Below the pieces are notes generated by a model. It was not told where the DNA came from. It saw nothing but the letters and a program-made list of their open reading frames with translations, and did no database searches. Of a stretch of 64,000 bases of DNA, positions 34,745 to 43,130 are shown piece by piece. Position numbers and translations under genes: made by a program. Origin of the DNA: an uncultured Pelagibacteraceae bacterium (GTDB taxonomy: Bacteria; Pseudomonadota; Alphaproteobacteria; Pelagibacterales; Pelagibacteraceae); NCBI GenBank assembly GCA_902518185.1, contig CABYFG010000002.1, forward strand, positions 62,001 to 126,000, written 5' to 3'. Numbering within the stretch: the stretch's first letter is position 1; every line of letters starts with the position of its first letter.

Positions 34745-34917
34745 TTCTATCTTTGGTATGTTAAATATATTACCTACAAGATGTAGTTACTCGTAAAGAA
34801 CAAAAATAGTCTAAAACATGACCGAATCGTTCTATAAAAAGTTCTCATTTCAAGTTTTTAAAAATTAAGCTTAACATAATATGATTTTTTGTCCAAATTA
34901 CTATTAAGCACAAAGTT

Positions 34918-35322
34918 TTAAGACTTTATCTTAAGAATTTTCCAAACTCCAGAAGCAGATGTGATTATTTTGTCGTTACATTTTAATTCACAAAATAAAA
35001 ATACTAAAGTTTTTGTTTTTTTTAAAATTTTTACATGCCCTATAATCTCATCACCAATTTTTGAAGCACCAATATATTTCAGATCCAATGAAATCGTTAC
35101 ACATGGTGCATTTTGGGCACTGCGATGTGCTGCTGTTCCGGCTCCAGCATCTATCAAAGCTGCTAAATATCCTCCATGAGTTATACCTGCAGCGTTTAAA
35201 TGATTTTCATTTATAATTACTCTAAATTCATATTCATTTTCAGAGATATTCCTAAACATAACACCACCATTATGTTTCATAAAACCATGTTTTAAACTTA
35301 TTTGTTCAAATGAATTAGACAT
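34918..35322 (-). CDS. Hot-dog-fold thioesterase (PaaI family)
   Basis: A 134-residue single hot-dog domain. The family signature is AAGITHGGYLAALIDAGAG (HGG followed by the acidic residue of the active site) with the strand TISLDLKYIGASKIGD afterwards. Members hydrolyse acyl- or aryl-CoA; the substrate cannot be read from the sequence. It lies downstream of the tRNA-Arg gene on the same strand, with a possible 32-residue membrane ORF in between. It is the last gene of the unit. Confidence 0.85.
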   Translation of the reverse strand: MSNSFEQISLKHGFMKHNGGVMFRNISENEYEFRVIINENHLNAAGITHGGYLAALIDAGAGTAAHRSAQNAPCVTISLDLKYIGASKIGDEIIGHVKILKKTKTLVFLFCELKCNDKIITSASGVWKILKIKS

Positions 35323-35328
35323 AATTTG

Positions 35329-35427
35329 TTAAAGTATAAAAGTTAAAATAAGTAAAATTATAAGAATAATTAAAAAAAAATAAATCACAGACATTTGAAG
35401 CGAGGATTTAATCAACCATTTTATCAT
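35329..35427 (-). CDS. Possible 32-residue single-span membrane protein
   Basis: Micro-ORF between tRNA-Arg and the thioesterase gene. It begins MIKWLIKSSLQMSVIYFF and continues as an uninterrupted hydrophobic helix LIILIILLILTFIL to the stop. The ATG is 15 bases after the encoded CCA of the tRNA and the stop is six bases before the thioesterase ATG, so a transcript through the tRNA would include it. The charge pattern (Lys at the N-terminus, then membrane helix) suggests an inner-membrane peptide, but A/T-rich DNA easily yields hydrophobic ORFs of this size. No family recognised. Confidence 0.3.
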   Translation of the reverse strand: MIKWLIKSSLQMSVIYFFLIILIILLILTFIL

Positions 35428-35442
35428 AATTTGTCTTATTAA

Positions 35443-35519
35443 TGGTGCGCCTGCTAGGAGTCGAACCCAGAACCTCCTGGTCCGTAGCCAAGCGCTCTAT
35501 CCAGTTGAGCTACAGGCGC
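35443..35519 (-). tRNA. tRNA-Arg (anticodon ACG)
   Basis: On the minus strand GCGCCTG pairs with CAGGCGC, the D arm is GCTC/GAGC, the anticodon stem CTTGG/CCAGG with loop CTACGGA gives ACG (read as ICG for CGN codons), and the T arm has TTCGACT. CCA is encoded (35443-35445). Confidence 0.97.
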
Positions 35520-35591
35520 ATTTTTAAATTTTATTTATTATTCTATATCATTTTTTAGTGTATTTTAATGCTAAGACAAATTTAAATTATT

Positions 35592-36767
35592 ATGAATAAT
35601 TCAATGAATGAAGTTGTAATTGTAGAGGCTATTAGAACTCCAATTGGAGCTTTTAAAGGGTCTCTTAAAGAATTAAGTGCTGATAAGTTGGGATCAATTG
35701 TTATTAGGGAAATTTTAAGAAAAAGTAAATTTGATAAAGATGATATTGATGAGGTGATTATGGGCCAAGTGCTTACAGCCGGTGGTGGCCAAAATCCTGC
35801 AAGACAAGCTGCAATAAATGCAGGTATAAATATTTCTAAACCAGCCCACATAGTTAATCAAGTTTGTGGCTCTGGACTTAGAGCTGTGATATCAGGTTAT
35901 CAATCAATTAAATTAGGAGACGTAAAAAATGTTATTTCAGGTGGTCAAGAAAACATGTCATTAGCACCACATTCAATCCTTTATCGAAATAATAAAAAAA
36001 TTTCAGAGAAACATTTGATAGATACAATGATAAATGACGGGTTGATAGATGCATTTAATAATTATCATATGGGTGTAACTGCTGAAAATGTTGCAAAGAA
36101 ATTTAAAATTTCACGAGTTGAGCAAGATGACTTTGCCTTAAATTCTCAAAAAAAAACAGAAACTGCAATTAATACTAATAGATTTAAGGAGGAACTAATT
36201 AAAATAAATCAACCTGGTATCAATCTTGACAAAGATGAACACCCAAGAAAAAAGATAATTAGAACAGATTTAGAAAAATTAAAAACAGTATTCCTAAAAG
36301 GTGGAACTGTGACTCCTGGAAATTCATCAGGAATCAATGATGGTGCTGCCGCTTTATTATTAACAACCTTTGAAGAAGCAAAAAAAAGATCAATTCAACC
36401 TCTAGTAAAGATAATTTCATGGGCATCAGTTGGAGTTGACCCAACTCTGATGGGTCTTGGACCCATTGAGGCTGTTCGTAAAGCAGTGAAAAAAGCGAAA
36501 TGGAATTTAAATGATATAGATCTTTTTGAAATTAATGAAGCTTTTGCCGCTCAAAGCATTGCAGTAATACGTGAGTTAAATATTGATGAGAATAAAGTTA
36601 ATGTTAATGGTGGAGCTATTGCTTTAGGTCATCCTATAGGAGCATCAGGTGCCAGAATATTAGTCACTCTAATTCATGAAATGATAAAACAAAAAAAGGA
36701 TAAAGGTTGTGCTACACTATGCATAGGTGGTGGAATGGGCTTAGCCATATGCGTTGAGAGAATTTAA
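35592..36767 (+). CDS. Acetyl-CoA acetyltransferase (thiolase)
   Basis: Biosynthetic-type thiolase of 391 residues (or 387 from the ATG at 35604). The acyl-accepting Cys is in HIVNQVCGSGLRAV, the catalytic His in GGAIALGHPIGASGARI, and the second Cys in GCATLCIGGGMGLAI. It condenses two acetyl-CoA or cleaves acetoacetyl-CoA; the close match to the PhaA/AtoB type suggests the first, although neither a phaB reductase nor other polyhydroxybutyrate genes are nearby. It stands alone between tRNA-Arg and the aceE unit. Confidence 0.93.
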   Translation: MNNSMNEVVIVEAIRTPIGAFKGSLKELSADKLGSIVIREILRKSKFDKDDIDEVIMGQVLTAGGGQNPARQAAINAGINISKPAHIVNQVCGSGLRAVISGYQSIKLGDVKNVISGGQENMSLAPHSILYRNNKKISEKHLIDTMINDGLIDAFNNYHMGVTAENVAKKFKISRVEQDDFALNSQKKTETAINTNRFKEELIKINQPGINLDKDEHPRKKIIRTDLEKLKTVFLKGGTVTPGNSSGINDGAAALLLTTFEEAKKRSIQPLVKIISWASVGVDPTLMGLGPIEAVRKAVKKAKWNLNDIDLFEINEAFAAQSIAVIRELNIDENKVNVNGGAIALGHPIGASGARILVTLIHEMIKQKKDKGCATLCIGGGMGLAICVERI

Positions 36768-36880
36768 AAATTAATTTTTTTAAATTTCTCTTCAAGTAAA
36801 ATTTTTTGTATCCAAATTTTAGCATCGATGTAAGTGCTTTCTTTTGGTTGCAAGAGTATATTTAATAACTTTTTAATCAT
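36764..36880 (-). CDS. Possible 38-residue ORF of unknown function
   Basis: Micro-ORF antisense to the end of the thiolase gene (four-base overlap), beginning MIKKLLNILLQPKESTYIDA and continuing KIWIQKILLEEKFKKINF. It has mixed charged and hydrophobic residues rather than pure Lys/Asn/Phe noise, and it could form an amphipathic helical peptide, but no ribosome-binding site or relative is recognised. Entered as a weak candidate for what fills the gap between the thiolase and aceE. Confidence 0.2.
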   Translation of the reverse strand: MIKKLLNILLQPKESTYIDAKIWIQKILLEEKFKKINF

Positions 36881-36979
36881 TTTTAATATATACATAAGAA
36901 GAGTGTCAAAAAATTGAGCAGAATGTGTTAAAATTAGCAATTAAGTAAAATTATTTAGTGTATAAGATCTAAGTATTAA

Positions 36980-39900
36980 ATGAGCGAAAAACTATTAGTT
37001 CCTGATATTGGTGACTTTGAAAATGTAGAGGTCATTGAATTACTTGTCAAAGAAGGTCAAAAAATTGCAAAGAACGATCCAGTAGTTACTATAGAAAGTG
37101 ATAAATCGAGTGTTGAGATACCTTCAACATTATCAGGCATAATTGAGACAATAAAAGTTAAGGTAGGTGATAAAGTTTCAAAAGGTGATTTAATTCTGAA
37201 TATTTTAGGGTCAAATGAAGAACATGCTACAACAAAAACTATTCCAAAGGACACTGAGAACTTAATTAAAGAGGCTGAAATATCTTTAGAAAAAAAAAAT
37301 GAGACAACTTCTCATGCAAATAACAGCGAGAAAAAAAAACCACAAATAATACAAGTTGTTAATGATGGTGATATTGATCCTTTAGAAACTAGCGAATGGT
37401 TGGAGTCGCTAACTGCAGTAATTGAAAAAGATGGCAATCAAAGAGCCCATTATCTAATAAAAGAATTAATTAATAAAGCTTATATGGAGGGTGCAAATAT
37501 TCCTTACACACAAAACACGCCCTATATAAATACAATCCCTGCAAACGAAGAAAGAAAATCAAATGGTGATCAAAATATTGAGAGAAGAATTAGATCATTA
37601 ATAAGATGGAATTCTGCAGCAATGGTTGTAAGAGCAAATAAAAAATTTCCTGAACTTGGAGGACATATTGGAACATTTGCATCTGCAGCTACACTTTATG
37701 ATGTAGGAATGAATCATTTTTGGAGAGCAAAAAATAATAAATTTGGTGGAGACTTGATTTATTTTCAAGGACATAGTGCTCCAGGTATGTATGCAAGAGC
37801 ATTTCTTGAGGGAAGACTTAATGAAAAACAATTAGATAGTTTCAGACAAGAAGTTAACCCAGGAGGTTTGTCATCGTATCCACATCCTTGGTTGATGCCA
37901 ACTTTTTGGCAATTTCCTACAGTCTCAATGGGTTTAGGACCAATGTTAGCAATTTATCAAGCTAGATATATGAAATATTTAATTAACCGAGGTCTCATCA
38001 AAGATGAAGGAAGAAAAGTTTGGGCTTTCTTAGGAGATGGAGAAATGGATGAACCAGAGTCTTTAGGAGCAATTGGTTTAGCAGCTAGAGAAAAATTAGA
38101 TAACTTAATATTTGTAATTAATTGTAATCTTCAAAGATTGGATGGACCTGTAAGGGGAAATGGAAAAATTATACAAGAATTAGAAGGTATTTTTAGAGGA
38201 GCTGGTTGGAATGTTATTAAAGTAATCTGGGGTTCTTATTGGGATCCATTATTGGCTAATGATAAAACTGGCCATCTAATTAAAGTTATGAATGAAACTG
38301 TTGATGGAGAATATCAAGCAATGAAAGCAAGAGATGGAGCTTATGTTAGAGAAAAGTTTTTCGGTAAATATCCTGAAACAAAAGAATTAATCTCAAGCCT
38401 TTCAGATAAAGATATTTGGAGATTAAACAGAGGTGGACACGATCCACATAAAGTTTTTGCAGCTTATGATAAAGCCTCAAAAAATATTGGAAGACCAACA
38501 GTTGTGATCGCCAAAACAATTAAAGGATATGGAATGGGTAAAAGCGGCGAGAGTGTAAATACAACCCATCAAACTAAAAAACTAGATATAGATGATTTAA
38601 TGTATTATAGAGATAGGTTTGATGTCCCTCTAACTGACAAACAGGTAAAAAATATTGAATATTATAAGCCAGACGAAAATTCACCTGAAATAAAATATAT
38701 TAAGGAAAGAAGACTGCAGTTGGGAGGCTTTATTCCAGAGAGAACTACTTATGCAAAATCAATTAAAGCTCCTCCAAAAAATATTTTCGATAACATGAAA
38801 GAGTCAACAGGTGAAAAAGAAATGTCTACCACAATGGCATTAGTAAGAATGCTAACCAATCTTTTACGAGATAAAAATGTTGCCCCAAGACTAGTGCCGA
38901 TTATTCCTGATGAGGCGAGAACCTTTGGTATGGAAGGTTTTTTTCAAAAAATTGGTATTTATGCACATGAAGGACAAAAATATGAGCCTGAGGATTCAGC
39001 ACAATTAAGTTCATATAGAGAGGAAAAAAGTGGACAAGTTTTGGAAGAGGGAATTAATGAGGCAGGCGCTATGTCTTCTTGGATTGCTGCGGGTACTTCT
39101 TACACAAATCATGATATTGAAATGATACCTATTTATCTTTTTTATTCAATGTTTGGTTTTCAGAGAATAGGCGACTTTGCTTGGGCAGGAGCAGATAGTC
39201 AATCAAGAGGATTTTTAATTGGTGCCACTGCTGGTAGGACAACACTAGCAGGAGAAGGTTTACAACACCAAGATGGACATAGTCATTTAATGGCATCAAC
39301 CATTCCCAACTGTAAGTCATATGACCCAACATTTCATTATGAGTTAGCAACCATCTTTAGAGAAGGATTGATAAGAATGCATGAAAAGAAAGAAAATATT
39401 TTTTATTATATCACAACAATGAATGAAAATTATCCTCACCCTGCTATGCCAAAAGAAAAATCGTGTGAAGAAGGTATTCTTAAAGGCATGTATAAAATAA
39501 AAGAATTTAACAAATTTAAAAAAACCAAAATTCAATTTTTAGGATCAGGTACAATTTTAAGAGAAATGATAGCTGGTGCAGAAATTTTACAAAAGGAATA
39601 TCAAATTGATAGTGAAGTTTGGAGTGTAACTAGTTTTAACGAATTAAGAAGAGATGGTTTAGAGGTCGAAAGGTATAATTTGTTAAATCCTGAGAAAGAG
39701 CCAAAAAAGTCGTATGTTGAGATTTGTTTAGGTAAAACCGAGGGCCCTATTTTAGCCGCATCAGATTACATGAGAATGAACTCAGACCAAATTCGACCCT
39801 ATATTAATAAGAGCTTTTATTCATTAGGAACAGATGGATTTGGTCGAAGCGATACAAGAAAAAATTTAAGGAAGTTTTTCGAAGTGGATAAAGAGCATGT

Positions 39901-40018
39901 CGTCACTTATGGACTAAGTGTTTTAGCTAAAGAACAATTAATTGCCTCAAAATATGCCCAAGAGGCAATAAAGAAATATAAAATTGATAAAGATAAACCA
40001 ATGCCAACAAAATTATAA
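36980..40018 (+). CDS. aceE: Pyruvate dehydrogenase E1 (homodimeric, AceE) with N-terminal lipoyl domain
   Basis: Thiamine-diphosphate enzyme that decarboxylates pyruvate and reductively acetylates lipoate. At 1012 residues it exceeds the usual ~887 by an N-terminal extension: a lipoyl domain (1-75, modified Lys in VTIESDKSSVEIPS) and a charged linker to about 135. The E1 body has the ThDP motif FLGDGEMDEPESLGAI with VINCNLQRLDGPVRGNGK, and later GFQRIGDFAWAGADSQSRGF and GLQHQDGHSH. The lipoyl domain is very close in sequence to that of the aceF next door. The stop overlaps the aceF start by one base. The 99 bases before the ATG carry no recognised operator. A fused lipoyl domain on a homodimeric E1 is unusual. 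Confidence 0.95.
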   Translation: MSEKLLVPDIGDFENVEVIELLVKEGQKIAKNDPVVTIESDKSSVEIPSTLSGIIETIKVKVGDKVSKGDLILNILGSNEEHATTKTIPKDTENLIKEAEISLEKKNETTSHANNSEKKKPQIIQVVNDGDIDPLETSEWLESLTAVIEKDGNQRAHYLIKELINKAYMEGANIPYTQNTPYINTIPANEERKSNGDQNIERRIRSLIRWNSAAMVVRANKKFPELGGHIGTFASAATLYDVGMNHFWRAKNNKFGGDLIYFQGHSAPGMYARAFLEGRLNEKQLDSFRQEVNPGGLSSYPHPWLMPTFWQFPTVSMGLGPMLAIYQARYMKYLINRGLIKDEGRKVWAFLGDGEMDEPESLGAIGLAAREKLDNLIFVINCNLQRLDGPVRGNGKIIQELEGIFRGAGWNVIKVIWGSYWDPLLANDKTGHLIKVMNETVDGEYQAMKARDGAYVREKFFGKYPETKELISSLSDKDIWRLNRGGHDPHKVFAAYDKASKNIGRPTVVIAKTIKGYGMGKSGESVNTTHQTKKLDIDDLMYYRDRFDVPLTDKQVKNIEYYKPDENSPEIKYIKERRLQLGGFIPERTTYAKSIKAPPKNIFDNMKESTGEKEMSTTMALVRMLTNLLRDKNVAPRLVPIIPDEARTFGMEGFFQKIGIYAHEGQKYEPEDSAQLSSYREEKSGQVLEEGINEAGAMSSWIAAGTSYTNHDIEMIPIYLFYSMFGFQRIGDFAWAGADSQSRGFLIGATAGRTTLAGEGLQHQDGHSHLMASTIPNCKSYDPTFHYELATIFREGLIRMHEKKENIFYYITTMNENYPHPAMPKEKSCEEGILKGMYKIKEFNKFKKTKIQFLGSGTILREMIAGAEILQKEYQIDSEVWSVTSFNELRRDGLEVERYNLLNPEKEPKKSYVEICLGKTEGPILAASDYMRMNSDQIRPYINKSFYSLGTDGFGRSDTRKNLRKFFEVDKEHVVTYGLSVLAKEQLIASKYAQEAIKKYKIDKDKPMPTKL

Positions 40019-41283
40019 TGTCAAAGAAGGATATAAATGTTCCAAATATTGGTGAATTTAAAGATGTGGAAATTATTGAGGTTTTAATTAAAAAAGGTCA
40101 AAAAATTAAAAAAAATGATCCACTTATTACTATTGAAAGTGATAAATCAAGTGTAGAAATACCATCATCAGATGATGGAACCGTAATTTCTTTAAATGTC
40201 AAAATTGGAGATAAAGTATCAGAAGGTGATAAAATTGTTGAAATTGAAATCGAAAAAGAAAAAAAAAAAACGAGCGAAAAAGATTCATTAAAAAATCAGT
40301 TACCAAAAGAGACAAAAAAAAATGAAGAAAAAAAAGGTAAAGAGTCTGAAAATATAATAATCAAAGACTTTTCTTCAAATGCCCCCGCATCACCAAAAGT
40401 AAGGAAATTTGCAAGAGAACTTGGAATAGATATCAATAAAGTATCAGGCAGTGAAAGACTAGGTAGGGTTACCGAAAATGATGTAAAGTTGTTTGTCGCA
40501 ACCAAATCCGATAAAAATTCTAAAAATCAAATTACAACTGAGCAAAAGATTGAACAAGAATATTCTCATTCTGAGTTTGGAGAAGTAGAAATCAAAAACA
40601 TTCCTAGGGTAAAAAAATTGTCATCTAAATATTTAATGAACTCTTGGACAAAAATCCCTCATGTAACTAATCATGACGAAGCTGATATAACTGAACTTGA
40701 AGAATTTAGAACTTCTCTTACAGATATATATACAGGAGAGAAAAAAAAAATTACCCCACTTGCTTTCATCGTAAAAGCATTAACAGCATCATTAAAAAAA
40801 TTTCCAAATTTCAATACTTCAATAGATGATATCGAAAATGGTAAAATGACAGTAAAAAAATATTTTCATGTTGGCATAGCAGTAGATACCCCTCATGGTT
40901 TGATGGTTCCAAAATTAAGAAATGCTGATAATAAGAATATCTCTTTAATAAGCACAGAATTAAAAAAAATAAGCCAGCAATGTAGAGATCTTAAAATTGA
41001 TAAAAAAGAGTTATTTGGAGGGTCTATGACTATAACTAGCTTAGGTGGAATTGGAGGATCTTTTTTTACTCCAATTATAAATTATCCTGAAGTTGCTATA
41101 TTAGGAGTAGGGAGAGCAGAAAAAAAACAGGTATTCATGGATGGTAAATTTGTAACGCGCACTATGTTGCCACTTTCCTTATCTTATGATCATAGGATTA
41201 TTGATGGCGCGGAAGCAGCTCGATTTAATAACGATTTAAAAGAAAACTTGGGTAAAAACTTTGCATATAAGCTTGCTGTTTAA
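40018..41283 (+). CDS. aceF: Dihydrolipoamide acetyltransferase E2 (AceF)
   Basis: Core acetyltransferase of pyruvate dehydrogenase, 421 residues. One N-terminal lipoyl domain (1-78, Lys in ITIESDKSSVEIPS), a Lys/Glu-rich linker, a peripheral-subunit-binding domain (about 120-160, SPKVRKFARELGIDINKV with GSERLGRVTENDV) and the catalytic domain ending with the active-site motif LSYDHRIIDGAEAARF. Usual AceF of the homodimeric-E1 type has up to three lipoyl domains; here there is one, the second being carried by E1. No lpd (E3) gene follows; an unrelated transporter begins eight bases on. Confidence 0.96.
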   Translation: MSKKDINVPNIGEFKDVEIIEVLIKKGQKIKKNDPLITIESDKSSVEIPSSDDGTVISLNVKIGDKVSEGDKIVEIEIEKEKKKTSEKDSLKNQLPKETKKNEEKKGKESENIIIKDFSSNAPASPKVRKFARELGIDINKVSGSERLGRVTENDVKLFVATKSDKNSKNQITTEQKIEQEYSHSEFGEVEIKNIPRVKKLSSKYLMNSWTKIPHVTNHDEADITELEEFRTSLTDIYTGEKKKITPLAFIVKALTASLKKFPNFNTSIDDIENGKMTVKKYFHVGIAVDTPHGLMVPKLRNADNKNISLISTELKKISQQCRDLKIDKKELFGGSMTITSLGGIGGSFFTPIINYPEVAILGVGRAEKKQVFMDGKFVTRTMLPLSLSYDHRIIDGAEAARFNNDLKENLGKNFAYKLAV

Positions 41284-41291
41284 TTAAGATT

Positions 41292-42182
41292 ATGTCTAAA
41301 AGTTTCTCTTTATTAAGTGCTTTTTTGTGCACATTCATTTGGGGAACCACATTCATTGCTCAAGATACTGGCATGGATAATATAGGTCCATTTACTTTTA
41401 ACGCTGCAAGATTTTTTGTAGGTTTCTTAGCAATCCTCCCCCTTGCATTATTTTTTGAAAAAAAAAAATTTACATTAGAATTTCAAATAGATCAGAGAAC
41501 TTTTGTCATTTTATCTTTTTTAATTGGATTATCACTCTTCTTAGGCTCAGCATTACAACAGGTAGCTTTACTTTATACTGATGTAGCTAATGCAGCTTTT
41601 TTTACAATTTTTTATGTTCCAATGGTCCCAATAATTATTTTCATCTTTAAAAAAGATTTTTTACATTGGAGTGTATGGCCATCAGTAATTTTATGTTTAA
41701 TTGGTGGATACTTATTAACAAATTTTCAAGATGCAACTGTAAGATTAGGGGATACCCTTGTGATATTAGGAGCTTTGTTTTGGAGTACACATATCATTTT
41801 TACTGGGATGATTATTAAAAAGTATAATCTACCATTGACGATTGGTGCAATTCAAACTTTGCTAGTTGCTCTATTCTCATTCATAATAAGTTTTTTTTCT
41901 GAAGAGTTTGTTATTGACAATATTTTAAATGAAATTAACTCAATTTTATATGCTGGTATTTTATCGGGTGGTTTTGCGTTTGTTCTACAAATATATGCCC
42001 AAAGAAATATAACTCCAGCACCAGCAGCGATAATTTTTTCTTTAGAGGGTGTATTTGCAACAATCGCTGCTTGGTTTCTTTTAAATCAAATTTTAGGTCT
42101 TAATAATTTACTTGGTTGTTTTTTCATACTAAGTGGAGTTTTGCTATCTCAACTAGTTCCATTAGTAAAGAAAACAACCTAA
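41292..42182 (+). CDS. EamA/DMT-superfamily transporter
   Basis: Integral inner-membrane protein of 296 residues with about ten hydrophobic helices in two homologous EamA halves. The start SLLSAFLCTFIWGTTFIAQD and the second-half GALFWSTHIIFTGMIIKKY, PAPAAIIFSLEGVFATIAAW with GVLLSQL are typical of the drug/metabolite transporter superfamily. Substrate unknown; amino-acid or metabolite export is common. Eight bases after aceF, it might be cotranscribed. Its stop overlaps that of the convergent uppP by four bases. Confidence 0.87.
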   Translation: MSKSFSLLSAFLCTFIWGTTFIAQDTGMDNIGPFTFNAARFFVGFLAILPLALFFEKKKFTLEFQIDQRTFVILSFLIGLSLFLGSALQQVALLYTDVANAAFFTIFYVPMVPIIIFIFKKDFLHWSVWPSVILCLIGGYLLTNFQDATVRLGDTLVILGALFWSTHIIFTGMIIKKYNLPLTIGAIQTLLVALFSFIISFFSEEFVIDNILNEINSILYAGILSGGFAFVLQIYAQRNITPAPAAIIFSLEGVFATIAAWFLLNQILGLNNLLGCFFILSGVLLSQLVPLVKKTT

Positions 42183-42946
42183 CTAAATATTATCAAAAAT
42201 AAAATTAACCCGAGAATTGTCCTATAAATTACAAATATATTAAAAGAAATTCTGCTTATAAATTTAAGAAAATATTTAATTGTAAAAAATGAAAACGAAA
42301 ATGATAAAAAAGTAGCAATTAATAATAAATAATTCATTTCTATTGATTGTTCAAAAGCATCTCTTAAACCTAGGAAGCTTGCTCCTGCTAACGCAGGGAT
42401 AGACAGTAAAAAAGAAATTTTGCTAGCGTCTGTTCTATTGAAATTCAAAAATCTTGCTGCTGTAATTGTTATTCCAGCCCTACTAACTCCTGGTATCAAT
42501 GCTGATATTTGAAATAAACCAATTAATAAAACTGATTTAATATTCAAGTCTGTAGAAATATTTCGATCAGTTTTTCTTTGATCGGAAAAGAAAAGTATAA
42601 ATCCAAAAAAAAGTGTTGTTGATGCAATTACTTTAGTGTTTCTTAAAAGATGAATTAATTCAGTTGAGTGTAAAATATATCCAAAAAATATTAAAGGCAA
42701 AGAACCAATAATTATTAAACTTAATAATCTATTATTATTTCTTAGATCAAATAGCTCTTTTCTAAAATAAAAAATTACTGCAATTAATGAGCCTAGATGT
42801 AGACTTATGTCTATTAATAAAGAACTTGTTTTTAAATCATAAAAATTTGATACCAGTATTAAATGAGCTGATGAGCTTATGGGTAAAAATTCAGAAATTC
42901 CTTGAACCGCAGAAAGAATTAAAATTTCTATAAAATTTTGAAACAT
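42179..42946 (-). CDS. uppP: Undecaprenyl-diphosphatase UppP/BacA
   Basis: Membrane phosphatase that recycles undecaprenyl pyrophosphate for peptidoglycan synthesis and confers bacitracin tolerance. The 255-residue, about eight-helix protein has SAVQGISEFLPISSSAHLIL (Glu-rich first motif), the second motif ALIPGVSRAGITITAARFL, and the conserved DISLHLGSLIAV with the catalytic-site His. Slightly shorter than E. coli's 273. It stands alone, convergent with the EamA gene and divergent from gltD across 184 bases. Confidence 0.94.
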   Translation of the reverse strand: MFQNFIEILILSAVQGISEFLPISSSAHLILVSNFYDLKTSSLLIDISLHLGSLIAVIFYFRKELFDLRNNNRLLSLIIIGSLPLIFFGYILHSTELIHLLRNTKVIASTTLFFGFILFFSDQRKTDRNISTDLNIKSVLLIGLFQISALIPGVSRAGITITAARFLNFNRTDASKISFLLSIPALAGASFLGLRDAFEQSIEMNYLLLIATFLSFSFSFFTIKYFLKFISRISFNIFVIYRTILGLILFLIIFS

Positions 42947-43040
42947 ACAAGTGTCGTAGCTTAAAAAATATTCATTTTAAACAATTCGATTTAGTCATAT
43001 TAGATATGCAAAAATCAGATTCAGTAGGTTTTAAGCTAAA

Positions 43041-43061
43041 TATTACCTTAATTAGGTAATA
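43041..43061. promoter_or_regulatory. Inverted repeat upstream of gltD
   Basis: TATTACCTTAATTAGGTAATA has eight-base perfect arms (TATTACCT/AGGTAATA) around a five-base centre. It lies 70 bases before gltD in the 184-base uppP/gltD gap. It is a reasonable operator candidate for the glutamate synthase genes, but I cannot assign it to a known regulator. The rest of the gap shows only poly-A/T tracts. Confidence 0.4.
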
Positions 43062-43130
43062 ATAACTGACCTATTTATTCCTTTTACTAATAAAAACAAT
43101 CTATATTTATGTAAAAATTAAAAAAAATTT

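Noticed and set aside
34818-34868. 16-residue ORF in the helicase-thioesterase gap
   Set aside because: Too short, with no ribosome-binding site or family; likely random.
40258-40330. Long A-runs in aceF as possible frameshift sites
   Set aside because: They encode an ordinary Lys/Glu-rich linker and the frame stays open to the end of the E2 domain.
43006-43059. 17-residue ORF upstream of gltD
   Set aside because: It runs into the inverted repeat and has no ribosome-binding site; chance is the best explanation.
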